Assembly (NCBI RefSeq): GCF_003071065.1
Contig: NZ_QCXX01000009.1
Span: 297,162-361,161 of the forward strand
Source of the DNA: Sphingobacterium athyrii
Lineage (GTDB): Bacteria > Bacteroidota > Bacteroidia > Sphingobacteriales > Sphingobacteriaceae
Direction: 5' to 3'
DNA length: 64,000 bases
Shown here: in pieces, positions 10,300-19,390 of the stretch
Layout: the number at the start of each line of letters is the position of its first letter
Position numbering within the stretch: position 1 is the first letter of the stretch
Translations under genes and position numbers: made by a program
The notes under the pieces: generated by a model
Seen by the model: only the letters and a program-made list of their open reading frames with translations
Told to the model about the DNA's origin: nothing
The model's database searches: none

Positions 10300-12228
10300 C
10301 TACCAACCTATATTTTGAATCAATGAAGGATTTACAGTTAATTCGCCTTGGGCTATGGGCCAGAAATAATCTCTGGGAGCCACAAACGTTTGTTGAAATA
10401 GTGTCCTTACCTGATAGTAGTCGTTGCTGACCTCTTGGTTTACGCTCCAACCGGTGATATTCTGATTGAAATATCTAACCGCTAATTTCCAGCGTCTCAA
10501 ATCCCAATAACGTTTTCCCTCAAAGGCTAATTCGATCATTCGTTCACGTTGAATGATCTCACGAAGGCCATCTTTGGTAGTAGGTTTGTCAGGGTTTGAA
10601 GAAAACTGGCTCCAAGAAGATAGGACTCCAGGGATTCCGGCACGCTCACGTATACGGTCTAAATATGTATAGACCTCACTTGAGGGACCGTTTGCTTCAT
10701 TTAATGCTTCAGCATATATCAAATAAATATCACTTAATCGTGTGTTTGGCCAAGGATAATATTTATAGCTGACACCATTGCTGCTAAATGCCTGTTCCCA
10801 ATTGACTAGTTTTTTAAGAAAATATCCCGTTTCATTAATCCAACCATGGTTATTTGCTCCGGCAGGTTGATTTAATTTCGCCTGCACATAATAGGTGTCT
10901 TCGTCCGACAAGCTTTTGGTATCAAATTTAAACCAGATCCCGCCATCAAAACCTAGATCAGCATAAAAACGCGGCTCTCGGTCAAAATTTAGACGCGCCG
11001 TTGTATATCCCTCCTTAATGTAATAACGATCTGCTGCCGTCGCCACACGTAGGCTTGATTTGTCGTTAAAGTCCAAGGTTTTGTCTTCATTGATAGGTAC
11101 GCCATTTTTTGTATAAAACATTTCTGCTATTTTCAGGGGCGCACTCAAATGCTGTCTTGCAGTTCCTACTACCGCCTCTGGCGTTAATAAAGGCATTGCA
11201 TCCCGTTGTATATTCCATGCCTGATGATTGGGATTTGCCCATATATGTTCGGAAGACCAGCGTTCATTGAATCCTAGATTGATACCAAGTACCTTGGCTG
11301 TCACGTCGCTCATTTTAAACTGTCCATATTCTGCTTTATTGAAGGGGAAAAATCGTATGCCTGCAGCATCAGCAGTTTCAATGGCAACTTTGGCTGCTTC
11401 AGCGGCTCTAGTCCATTTTGAAGCATCATAAGACGGTTTAAATAGTTGTTCACCTTTTGTATTGCGCATGGACTGGTAATCTGCATTTCCATTGAACAGT
11501 GGGCTCGCAGCTGTCAACAATACCTCTGCCTTGATCGCCTGGATAATTGGTTTGGTCACTCGTCCTAGTTCCGCTGTTTGGTTGGGAATAACCAATGGAA
11601 CAGCCTTCTGTGCCGCAGAGTCAAGTAAAGTGACGATGTAATTGACGACCTCGTCGACTGGGCGTTGTTCCACCCGGACAGCGGACTGGTTTGCATCAAG
11701 TGATATATTTTTTTCGACAATAGGAATTGGACCATATTGGCGGAATAATAGATAATGGTAATATGCTTTTAAAAACAATACTTCGCCTATCCATCTCGAG
11801 CGGTCATCGCTAGATAGATCAGGTACTTTGGATAGATCAGCTACGTTTTCTAAAAAGATATTACAATCTCGAATTGCAATCCATAAGCCACTTCTCCAGG
11901 AGTCTACCAGTGGTTGATTGACATTTTGCCCACCTCGTGCTATACGCCAGTTATTGGCCGGATAAATTTCACGCTGTGCAACTGGGAGCCATACTTCGTC
12001 GCCTGCAAGAAAACCAATATTGCTTTGTGCGTCCGAATTATTAGGCAGCCATGAGTAGCAGGTAAATAGAAATTTTTCTGCTTCATTACGCAAGGAAAAT
12101 GCGTTGTCGATCGTCGCAACGTTATCTGGAACGACATCGATATAATCTTTACAGGCAGAAACTCCAAAAGCACTAAACAAAATGTATGCAATATAGGTTG
12201 CTGTCTTTTTCATATTTTTATTTTTCAT
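10300..12228 (-). CDS. SusD/RagB-family nutrient-binding lipoprotein
   Basis: A 642-aa SusD-like outer-membrane lipoprotein that caps the adjacent SusC transporter and captures ligand. The signal peptide ends in a lipobox VSAC followed by KDYIDVVPD. The TPR-rich core contains the typical WIGEVLFLKAYYHYLLFRQYGPIPIV helix pair, shown here at about residues 150-175 (key residues FLKAYY and GPIP). The C-terminal RagB signature RMIELAFEGKRYWDLRRWK lies near residue 590. The family-typical end (APRDYFWPI, then NPSLIQN) is intact. Length is at the upper end for the family. It follows susC by 22 bases. A second in-frame ATG five codons downstream is an alternative start. Confidence 0.93.
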   Translation of the reverse strand: MKNKNMKKTATYIAYILFSAFGVSACKDYIDVVPDNVATIDNAFSLRNEAEKFLFTCYSWLPNNSDAQSNIGFLAGDEVWLPVAQREIYPANNWRIARGGQNVNQPLVDSWRSGLWIAIRDCNIFLENVADLSKVPDLSSDDRSRWIGEVLFLKAYYHYLLFRQYGPIPIVEKNISLDANQSAVRVEQRPVDEVVNYIVTLLDSAAQKAVPLVIPNQTAELGRVTKPIIQAIKAEVLLTAASPLFNGNADYQSMRNTKGEQLFKPSYDASKWTRAAEAAKVAIETADAAGIRFFPFNKAEYGQFKMSDVTAKVLGINLGFNERWSSEHIWANPNHQAWNIQRDAMPLLTPEAVVGTARQHLSAPLKIAEMFYTKNGVPINEDKTLDFNDKSSLRVATAADRYYIKEGYTTARLNFDREPRFYADLGFDGGIWFKFDTKSLSDEDTYYVQAKLNQPAGANNHGWINETGYFLKKLVNWEQAFSSNGVSYKYYPWPNTRLSDIYLIYAEALNEANGPSSEVYTYLDRIRERAGIPGVLSSWSQFSSNPDKPTTKDGLREIIQRERMIELAFEGKRYWDLRRWKLAVRYFNQNITGWSVNQEVSNDYYQVRTLFQQTFVAPRDYFWPIAQGELTVNPSLIQNIGW

Positions 12229-12250
12229 TATTTCTTATGTGTGATAAACA

Positions 12251-15200
12251 TTAAAAGCTCAGTTGTAAACCAATGTTATATACGGCCTGAATCGGATATC
12301 CGATTCCTTTTCCGCCCATTTCGACATCCCACATCTTGAATGAACTCAATGCAAATAAATTCATACCGTTGGCATATATCCGTAAATTTTTTGCTTTAAG
12401 ACGTTTCATTAAGCTATCTTTAAAGGTATAGCCCATTTCCACCGTTTTCAACCGTAGAAAAGCACCATTGCGCATCCACCATGTGCTTCGCTGATTATTG
12501 TTGTCAATGACATTCTCACTCAGTCGTGGCCAAAAGGCATATAGGTTTCGGTTTTCTTCGCTCCAATAACTATCAGCAATAGCTTGCAAAAGACCATTTT
12601 GGGAACCACCATTTAAGTAGAAAGGGGAAATATTTTCAGGATTGATAAAAAACGAAGACCTTGCAGATCCTTGGAAGTAGAAGCTGAAATCCAAGCCCTT
12701 TCCACCTATCGTACCACCAAAACCATAGATCAATTCGGGGGTTGTTGGATATCCTATTGCGACACGGTCTAGATCTGTAATCTGTCCGTCGCCATTGATG
12801 TCACGGTATTTGATGTCCCCACCTAGGTAGTCTAATCCCGGTTTTCCAAACTGGACTGGTGAATTCAATACTTCCTGATCATCTACAAACAATCGTTCAG
12901 CGATATAGCCAAATTCTTGTGATGCGGAAGTTCCTACGGTATATCGACTTGCTTCTTTATAGGCAGGTTCGTCGACAATTAGTTTTTTACTTACTGCATA
13001 AGTCATTGTACCACGACCTTGAATGTACCAGCTGTCTCCAAAATTTTTATTGTAGTTTAGCGTTACATCCACACCTTTACTTTCAGCTTTGTTGGTATTG
13101 GCAACGATTGCAGCTCTGAGTCCCATGGTACTGGGGATATAAGATCGTCCGGTGAGGATATTGCTCCGGATTTGTTTGTATACATCTACATTTAATTCAA
13201 GTTCTTTAAAGAGTCCCAGTTCCAGCCCAAGGTTTGTCTGACGTGATCTTTCCCATGTGATATCTTGGTTTGCATAGCGGCGTATAGAGATCGTTGGCCT
13301 ACTATAGCCCGAAAGCTCACCAAAAGCTATCGGAAATGCATTCATATCCACATCCGATAAATAGAAAAAGCGATCTTGTGAACGACCGATTTGATCGTTA
13401 CCAGCAAACCCATGTGTGGCACGAATCTTTAGTTTTGAAATAATATCTCTTACAGGTTCCAAAAAAGATTCATTGGATATATTATAGCTAAGCCCGAATG
13501 ACGGAAAAAAACCTAAGCGGCGATTTTTCGCGAACCTTTCGGAGCCATTATAGCCAAAGTTGAATTCGGCAATATATCTGTCATCATAATTGTAGGAAAA
13601 TCGCCCCGACAGACCAACATTGCGTGAAGGGAGCGACGACTGGAGGTTTCCAGCATTTCCACTCAATGAATTTTGAACCAGCCCGATCACCGTGGCCCCC
13701 ACGTTGTGCTTACCAAATCCATGGTTATAATTGGCGATCGCATGAGCATAAAACATAGAGTTTACTTCTTTTGCAGATTCTGAATAATCTAGGTATTCTG
13801 TACCAACTGTTCCTATCGAGCCTAAAGAACCATCATTCATGACACGAATATTCAAATCTCCACTAGCATCCGCCGATGCGGTATAATAAAATGGATTGTA
13901 CTTACGACTTACTTCAAAATAAGCATAACGTTTGACGTAGGTCATTGCCGTCAGACTCAGCCCGGGAATCAAGGCATTCAGGTTTTGGTTGATTTGAATC
14001 TGGGGCATGATCGTAGACGTATTGAATTCCTGGTAGCCACGCACCATTTCTGCGTAGGGGTTTACAAATAGTCCCCCATTTCTATTTAAAGCATTACCAA
14101 ATAAGGGATGATTCATATAGGGCATATAGGATGAGGGATAAATAGCCGGAAACATCACTGGGTTTGACCAGATAGCACGCCTGAATGTCGCCGCCCCTCC
14201 ATTGATACGGCTCCCATTTTCATCTGTACTACCAATAGGTCCGTTATAGTCATCAAACTGTGCATATACACGTACAATACCTACCGTCGTAGGGGTAAAG
14301 TTAATGTCGAGATTGGAGCGAACAGAGTAATTTTTTAATTTGATATTATTGTTGAAATTGTTGATTCCATTCATTTTTAGAATACCATTATCGATATTAT
14401 AGGTACCGGATAGGTAGTATTTTGCTTTAGCACCACCGCCGCTGATATTCAGGTTGTTTCGCTGATTGATCGTGTAATCTTTAATAAGTTGGTCGATCCA
14501 ATTGTTATTGGGATAGAGTAGTGGATTGTCACCGGCTCTGGTATGGTCAATTTTAGTCTGCCAGTAAGGAAGTCCTTGTCCGCTAGCAGCATCAGCCGGC
14601 CTGGTCAGATAAGCTTCATTTGCCATTTCCATATAACGGATATTATCTGCAAACTTAAAATTTCTAGTATTTGTTGAAATATTACTTTCCGTACGGAATT
14701 CAAATTTTGTAGCACCTTCCTTACCCAGTTTTGTCGTGATCAGCACTACACCATTCGCCCCTCGTGCACCATACATTGCAGCTGCATTGGCATCACGAAG
14801 CACTGAAAAACTAGCAATATCGTCAGGCTGCAAACGGGCCATATCCGTAGGTGAGGATTCGATATTGTCAATAAGGATCAGCGGATCTTGTTTTCCTGTG
14901 CCAAAACTTCCAAGTCCCCTGATAAAGAAATTTGCATTGTCCGACCCGGGTTCGCCACTACGTTGAAAAGCAATCATACCAGCCACCCTTCCAGCGAGCA
15001 TGGTTGTAAGGTTACTGGTTGGGCCCTTTAATTCCTTGGGGTTGATGGTAGTTACAGCTCCTACCATGGAGGTCCTTTTCTCACGTTGTCCAAAACCAGT
15101 CACTACGACATCATCGATAACGTTTTCGTTGAGCTTGATTTCAGTGTCTAGGATAATAGTGTTGTTGGCTTCTGTTTTTTTTCCGACCAAGGAAATTTCT

Positions 15201-15460
15201 TGGCGTGCATAGCCAACACTACTAAATATCAGCGTTGCTGTTTTGTTGGCAGTAAGTGCATATTTTCCGTTACCATCTGTAGACACACGCAAGTTACTTC
15301 CTGAGACGCTAACAGTGACCCCCGATACAGCCTTCCCATCACTTGCTGAGTAAACCTTTCCTTCTACACGAACTTGTTGGGCCAAAGTTGCGCAACAAGT
15401 TGCCGTCATCAGAAATATAAAAATTTCTAGACGAGATTTAATCTTCTTCCATCTTTTCAT
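12251..15460 (-). CDS. SusC/RagA-family TonB-dependent outer-membrane transporter
   Basis: A 1069-aa TonB-dependent transporter. After the signal peptide comes a carboxypeptidase-regulatory-like (CNA-B-like) domain (VEGKVYSASDGKAVSGVTV, about residues 30-110). The TonB plug follows with the SusC signature (VVTGFGQREKRTSMVGAV, later RGLGSFG and DDIASFSVLRDANAAAMYGARGANGVVLITTK; key residues YGARGANGV). A 22-strand barrel ends in aromatic LSF. There is no STN domain, so control by an anti-sigma factor is not expected; the HTCS encoded convergently at 2418-6465 is the likely regulator. It leads the five-gene minus-strand operon. The substrate cannot be deduced because no recognisable glycosidase accompanies it. 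Confidence 0.95.
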   Translation of the reverse strand: MKRWKKIKSRLEIFIFLMTATCCATLAQQVRVEGKVYSASDGKAVSGVTVSVSGSNLRVSTDGNGKYALTANKTATLIFSSVGYARQEISLVGKKTEANNTIILDTEIKLNENVIDDVVVTGFGQREKRTSMVGAVTTINPKELKGPTSNLTTMLAGRVAGMIAFQRSGEPGSDNANFFIRGLGSFGTGKQDPLILIDNIESSPTDMARLQPDDIASFSVLRDANAAAMYGARGANGVVLITTKLGKEGATKFEFRTESNISTNTRNFKFADNIRYMEMANEAYLTRPADAASGQGLPYWQTKIDHTRAGDNPLLYPNNNWIDQLIKDYTINQRNNLNISGGGAKAKYYLSGTYNIDNGILKMNGINNFNNNIKLKNYSVRSNLDINFTPTTVGIVRVYAQFDDYNGPIGSTDENGSRINGGAATFRRAIWSNPVMFPAIYPSSYMPYMNHPLFGNALNRNGGLFVNPYAEMVRGYQEFNTSTIMPQIQINQNLNALIPGLSLTAMTYVKRYAYFEVSRKYNPFYYTASADASGDLNIRVMNDGSLGSIGTVGTEYLDYSESAKEVNSMFYAHAIANYNHGFGKHNVGATVIGLVQNSLSGNAGNLQSSLPSRNVGLSGRFSYNYDDRYIAEFNFGYNGSERFAKNRRLGFFPSFGLSYNISNESFLEPVRDIISKLKIRATHGFAGNDQIGRSQDRFFYLSDVDMNAFPIAFGELSGYSRPTISIRRYANQDITWERSRQTNLGLELGLFKELELNVDVYKQIRSNILTGRSYIPSTMGLRAAIVANTNKAESKGVDVTLNYNKNFGDSWYIQGRGTMTYAVSKKLIVDEPAYKEASRYTVGTSASQEFGYIAERLFVDDQEVLNSPVQFGKPGLDYLGGDIKYRDINGDGQITDLDRVAIGYPTTPELIYGFGGTIGGKGLDFSFYFQGSARSSFFINPENISPFYLNGGSQNGLLQAIADSYWSEENRNLYAFWPRLSENVIDNNNQRSTWWMRNGAFLRLKTVEMGYTFKDSLMKRLKAKNLRIYANGMNLFALSSFKMWDVEMGGKGIGYPIQAVYNIGLQLSF

Positions 15461-15590
15461 TAATAAGAGTTTTGGTTATAAATTGAGTTATGTTGATTAC
15501 AATTATCGACACAATCAATTAGATAATTCGAGGGGATTTAAAGCAAAATAAGGGGGTGAAATAGTCACCAAAGTCCTCTAGGGAATTTCA

Positions 15591-15700
15591 TTGAAGCTGT
15601 TTTAATCAAAAATATTGCTTCTAAAAATTGGGTAATGATCAAGAAGTTAGTTAAGTACAACTCTTCACTTAAGAGATGAATAATTCGGATTCGGTGTCTT
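15591..15700 (-). repeat. Dispersed ~110-bp non-coding repeat, copy 1
   Basis: Bases 15591-15700 align almost without gaps, at roughly three quarters identity by eye, with 61864-61971. The best conserved core is TCAAAAATATTG with TTCTAA just after it. Both copies lie 100-130 bases upstream of a minus-strand start codon (susC here, a TPR protein there). Both contain CAAAAATA, which on the minus strand reads TATTTTTG, a match to the Bacteroidota -7 consensus TAnnTTTG. It may be a shared promoter/leader or a decayed mobile fragment. Confidence 0.5.
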
Positions 15701-15749
15701 CACAACAGCAGATCTCGTGACTTTGGTGCGCAAAAGTAATGCCGGGTAA
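15699..15749 (+). pseudogene. Short C-terminal remnant of an NTF2-like secreted gene
   Basis: The frame from 15699 reads FTTADLVTLVRKSNAG and a stop. It aligns with FTKTDLVTLVREGNDW of the intact copy at 63562, and the bases (GATCTCGTGACTTTGGTGCG) match closely. Nothing recognisable of the rest of the gene remains around it. It would be a sixth trace of this family in the window; the short length limits certainty. Confidence 0.45.
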
Positions 15750-16343
15750 TTATTCAAGTCAATTCTCGTAAATGAAATCCAATAGCTAGTGCTAGATGTT
15801 ACTTTCCTGTTGCCTTTTGTCTTTATTATTTTGTATTTTCAATTGTTTGACGACAGATGGCGGTTGTTTTTGTAACTTCATCATCAATTTGGGTAAATGG
15901 TATTTACCGCATTGAGTTAACTCATACAAATAAACTCCTGTTTTGAGGTTAATTTATCCAAAACCAAGCGATCGTTAAACCACTCGCGAACCGCTCTAAC
16001 CTTACCTCGCTAACAAGTACTTATTTTAGTAGGTCTTATCTTTTCTATCTTATTTTCTTACGTATACAAGCAGCTTGCGAAGAGTGCATTGTACGCGTGC
16101 GAACAAAATGTTTCTAAACTGTTCGAATCCGCACATCTCCTTTTTCAGAAAAATCCTTGAAAAAGCCATTATTCGACCTAGAAGCCATAAATGGACTTAT
16201 TTCGGCTCATGGTATAGTATTTGGCATGCAGGTGATAAAACGTTTCAAAGATCATTGGCCTAAAGTCCATAGGTTACATGCATATTAGATAGGAGTTTTG
16301 AATTAAGAGGTAAGAACAATATAACTAACAAAATAAAGACATT

Positions 16344-16790
16344 ATGAAAGCATTCGTAAAGGCACTTGTGGCAGCAACCTTAATCGCCATATCTGCATGG
16401 GCTATGGCAGCAGAAGGACCTGGCTCTAGATCAAAGAAAGAAAGCGTAAATCTTTCCACAGCAGATTTCGCCCTTGATCACTATGTTGCGGTAACGACGA
16501 AGGGTGAATCAGCGGGCGTAGAGCAGTTGTTTGCCGGAGATTTTAGTCAAAAGATACAGGCCTCCAGTGTATTGACCTACGGGCGTAATGCAGTGATTCG
16601 ATCATTGAAAAATCAAAATGGAGAAATTCTTAACTGCAAAGTGAATATCAAGATCGTCGAAAAATCGGCAGATTATATGATTGCAAAAATTACACTGAAA
16701 TTTGAACACTTTAGCATGACTGACCTTGCGACCTTTGCCTACGAGAATGACAGTTGGAAGGTTTTCAAATCAATTCATTCATATAAATAA
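16344..16790 (+). CDS. Small secreted NTF2-like (putative lumazine-binding type) protein
   Basis: A 148-aa protein with a clean signal peptide (basic MKAF start, hydrophobic LVAATLIAISAWAMA, AxA-type site near residue 22) and a ~110-residue domain: TADFALDHYVAVTTKGE helix, VEQLFAGDFSQKIQ, a conserved NCKVNIKIVEKSADYMIAKITLKF strand pair and a final SWKVFKS strand. This resembles the cone-shaped NTF2-like/SnoaL fold of periplasmic proteins annotated as putative lumazine-binding or DUF4440-like. No catalytic set is identifiable, so its role is unknown. The start is supported by the 17-base leader AAAATAAAGACATTATG shared with the paralogue at 63562. It is monocistronic with its own terminator at 16822. 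It is one of at least six family members or remnants here. Confidence 0.8.
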   Translation: MKAFVKALVAATLIAISAWAMAAEGPGSRSKKESVNLSTADFALDHYVAVTTKGESAGVEQLFAGDFSQKIQASSVLTYGRNAVIRSLKNQNGEILNCKVNIKIVEKSADYMIAKITLKFEHFSMTDLATFAYENDSWKVFKSIHSYK

Positions 16791-16821
16791 GAGCCATCCC
16801 TTACAGATATATAAGCTGTTT

Positions 16822-16855
16822 AGCCACGTCGTGAGATGTGGCTTCTATTTTTATT
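16822..16855 (+). terminator. Intrinsic terminator of the NTF2-like gene; predicted empty IS110 target
   Basis: Stem AGCCACGTC / GATGTGGCT with a GTGA loop, one G-T pair and a following TTCTATTTTTATT tract. It lies 31 bases after the stop codon and its T-tract overlaps the end of the convergent M48 gene. The arm GAGATGTGGCT (16833-16843) is identical to the 11-nt guide-like segment inside both IS110 copies, yet no element is inserted here. Confidence 0.8.
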
Positions 16856-18911
16856 GTCGAGCTTTGTCTTCTTCAAGCCTAAGTATAAAATCTAAATATG
16901 TCTTTTTCTTTGAGAAATAGATATCATCCAGTAATCTTTTATATTCAGCAATCGCTTGGAGCAAAATTTGCAGGTTTTCCTCTTTGTATTGATCTACATT
17001 AAAGTACAACAAGTCGGTATTGATGTATTTATTGAGTGTTGACAATAAGGCTGTGTCCATTGGGGGCTGTATGTTTTCCTGTAGTGATAATAGCTCGGAT
17101 AATCTCTTTTTGAAAGATACTTCCCTTCTTTTGAGATCGCTCACTCTAGCTTCAATTTCTCCAAATGGCAGAGTCTGAAAGAAAAATGCCGTGTTTTCGT
17201 TCATATCATCGTACATGGTTTGAGATTCATCAAATGTTTTGTGAAAAGCTGCAAAATCGTAATATTTCTGATCAAATTCTTCCTTACGATCCTGTACGAT
17301 GGATAGTTGTAGAAAGTAATGATGTATTTGATAATTATAGCTATCTACCTGACGCGTTATATCCTGGATGTCATTCTCAATTTTTAGCAAGAGTTCATCG
17401 GCATCGATATCCCGATATTTTTTTCCATCATAATCGAAGGTTTTTAATTTGATGTCCCCCTTTTGTATGGCTTCCACGATATGTTTATCACTTTTTAGAC
17501 CGTTGAGTTCATAGAATGACTCAATTTTACGATCTGCAAACAATTCCTCAAATGTCAGCTCTTCATGTTCATCAGCAGTAGCTAAGTCTCCCTTTAGAAG
17601 AGGATTGTTGTAATCATAGAAATCGTTAAATTTTGCATTGATTGTATATCTGTTGATCTGAGTTTCAAGATTATCTTTGAATTCACTAAGGTTCAAAGTT
17701 GCCGGTACCTGCTGATATTGAATATGCGAAAATAACTTCTCAGAAATTTGATCAGCTATTGCAGCACCATTTGAAAGTAAAGCAATAGCAGGTTCATTGG
17801 AAACATCGTTTTTTATGATATCAAGTTTCCACAAGGCTTTCACGCGTTCTTCATCGGTCGGATGGGAAGCCCATTGGTTTTCGAGATTCAATTTTGATTT
17901 ATCATATTTTTTTAATGTTGCTAATTCGATCTGTGGGAAACCTCCCTGAACTCGATACCTAGATCTTTCCGCAAGAAGAAGCATCACGCAATTCTGTTCG
18001 TGATAAATATTGTTGCTCCGGATATTTTCGCTGATTTTTCCTTCGTAAAAATTGAAAATATAATTTAAAGCATGATTTGCAAAACCCAGACGCAGCAATG
18101 AGTCTGCCAAGGCTTTAGAACCTGCAACGTGAGCTGCAATTTCATCCGCATGAAATTCCATTTCCCGAGACAATGCCAGATAATTTAGGTTAACATATTT
18201 ATACAAGTATTTCAGGATGTTTTGAATCTGTTGGATGATAAAGACCGATATGCCGATAAAAATAGCCGAATAGCCACTTACACTTCCCCATTTTTCAAAA
18301 GTATTATCCAGCGATTCATTTTTGTAAAGCATATTGTAGATAATTTGATTGACATGATAAACATAACTGCCAACTTTCATACTTTTCTGTGAAAAATGTC
18401 CGAATTCATGTGCAAGAATAGCTTTTAATTCCTGTTGAGTTACAGCATTGATCAATCCTACACCAATCTGTAGATTCTTTCTTATAGGAAGAAACATGCT
18501 CCAAAAGCTGGAATCATAAAATACTGAAGCATTCACATCGTGAGATAGAAATACTTTTTTTGGGAAGCTGGTGTCGACTTCGCTAACAATCTGATGGATC
18601 AACAAAAATAGTTCAGGTTCATCATGCTCGGTAATTTCGGTGAGATGATCGGTATCTACTTTTGTCGAAGCAAATATGAATTTTATAAGAAAAAATAAGA
18701 CGGTAAGACCGGAGGCGAACAAACCTATACAGGCAATAGCTGTTAAGAACATCGGTTTGGAGGTAAAGATTAATAAACCTAAAAGGGTAAAACCAATTGT
18801 TATTCCTATTGCAAATAAGAGCAGGAAAATATAGGTAAAAGCAAAAACGAAAATAGATAGGATTGTTTTGCGTGCATGTTTTTTAAAACTTGCTGATACT
18901 AGTACTTTCAT
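16851..18911 (-). CDS. M48-family zinc metallopeptidase, integral membrane
   Basis: A 686-aa membrane peptidase of family M48 (Ste24/HtpX group). Two to three hydrophobic helices fill residues ~15-80, followed by a soluble stretch and the catalytic motif AHEFGHFSQ (about residues 165-173; two His ligands and the catalytic Glu). Further hydrophobic segments follow, and SREMEFHADEIAAHVAG near residue 245 supplies the third (Glu) ligand and conserved Asp. The C-terminal ~300 residues are a long, charged, partly helical extension that makes it larger than HtpX (~290 aa). It may degrade misfolded membrane or surface proteins. It is convergent with the NTF2-like gene; its last codons overlap that gene's terminator. 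Confidence 0.85.
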   Translation of the reverse strand: MKVLVSASFKKHARKTILSIFVFAFTYIFLLLFAIGITIGFTLLGLLIFTSKPMFLTAIACIGLFASGLTVLFFLIKFIFASTKVDTDHLTEITEHDEPELFLLIHQIVSEVDTSFPKKVFLSHDVNASVFYDSSFWSMFLPIRKNLQIGVGLINAVTQQELKAILAHEFGHFSQKSMKVGSYVYHVNQIIYNMLYKNESLDNTFEKWGSVSGYSAIFIGISVFIIQQIQNILKYLYKYVNLNYLALSREMEFHADEIAAHVAGSKALADSLLRLGFANHALNYIFNFYEGKISENIRSNNIYHEQNCVMLLLAERSRYRVQGGFPQIELATLKKYDKSKLNLENQWASHPTDEERVKALWKLDIIKNDVSNEPAIALLSNGAAIADQISEKLFSHIQYQQVPATLNLSEFKDNLETQINRYTINAKFNDFYDYNNPLLKGDLATADEHEELTFEELFADRKIESFYELNGLKSDKHIVEAIQKGDIKLKTFDYDGKKYRDIDADELLLKIENDIQDITRQVDSYNYQIHHYFLQLSIVQDRKEEFDQKYYDFAAFHKTFDESQTMYDDMNENTAFFFQTLPFGEIEARVSDLKRREVSFKKRLSELLSLQENIQPPMDTALLSTLNKYINTDLLYFNVDQYKEENLQILLQAIAEYKRLLDDIYFSKKKTYLDFILRLEEDKARQ

Positions 18912-18984
18912 AAAACGGTTAACAGTGATAATTTTTGTTAAATGACTGATATAAAAATAAAAAATATATCCATTTATTCCTAGT

Positions 18985-19327
18985 GACCCTTCAACAGCAG
19001 ACTTCGCTTTAGAGTATTACATTGCAGCAACTATCTAGGGAGAGTCGTTAGGTGTAGAACAACTTTTTGCCGAAGATTTCAGCCAAAAGGTTCAAGCTTC
19101 CAATGCAAAGACCAACAGCTGTGAAGCGGTTGTTAAATACTTGGAAAAAACAAAAGGGTAAACGCTTGGATTGCAGAGTAAATGCCAATATTATCAAAGA
19201 GTCAACTTACTATATGGTAGCCAAGGTGACAATGAAGTTTGAAAACTTTACAAAAACTGATCTAGAGACTTTGACGCGAGAAGGCGATAGCTGGAAAGTA
19301 TCCAGTTCAGTCAACGTTTATAAGTAA
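18985..19327 (+). pseudogene. Decayed NTF2-like gene, copy next to IS110 copy A
   Basis: From about 18985 the frame reads STADFALEYYIAATI, a TAG stop, then GESLGVEQLFAEDFSQKVQASN. After a one-base slip in the A-run near 19145 it continues KQKGKRLDCRVNANIIKESTYYMVAKVTMKFENFTKTDLETLTREGDSWKV (each block matches the intact copies) to a stop at 19327. The signal peptide and start are missing. At least three lesions mark it as dead. Its terminator stem survives at 19359-19380 and IS110 copy A begins inside that terminator. Confidence 0.8.
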
Positions 19328-19358
19328 GAGCCATCTCAAGTAAATATATATGCAGTAG

Positions 19359-19390
19359 AGCCACATTGAAAGATGTGGCTTTTATTTTTA
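19359..19390 (+). terminator. NTF2-like terminator hybrid at left IS110 junction
   Basis: Stem AGCCACAT / ATGTGGCT followed by TTTATTTTTA. By comparison with the second copy, the stem is host DNA, while the T-rich tail after the CT core (19379-19380) belongs to the inserted element. The insertion thus seems to have regenerated a working terminator. Confidence 0.65.

Larger units (their letters stand above)
15461..16343. other. Long intergenic region with repeat and gene remnant
   Basis: This 883-base stretch separates the divergent susC and NTF2-like genes. It holds a dispersed repeat (15591-15700) and a short NTF2-like coding remnant (15699-15749). From about 15750 to 16300 I see no convincing gene: the longest open frame (62 codons) has no family resemblance. 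The last 17 bases before the ATG at 16344 are shared with the leader of the NTF2-like gene at 63562. Confidence 0.5.

Noticed and set aside
16075..16263. 62-codon open frame upstream of the NTF2-like gene
   Set aside because: No recognisable motif, odd composition, no conserved start context; likely chance in a long non-coding stretch.
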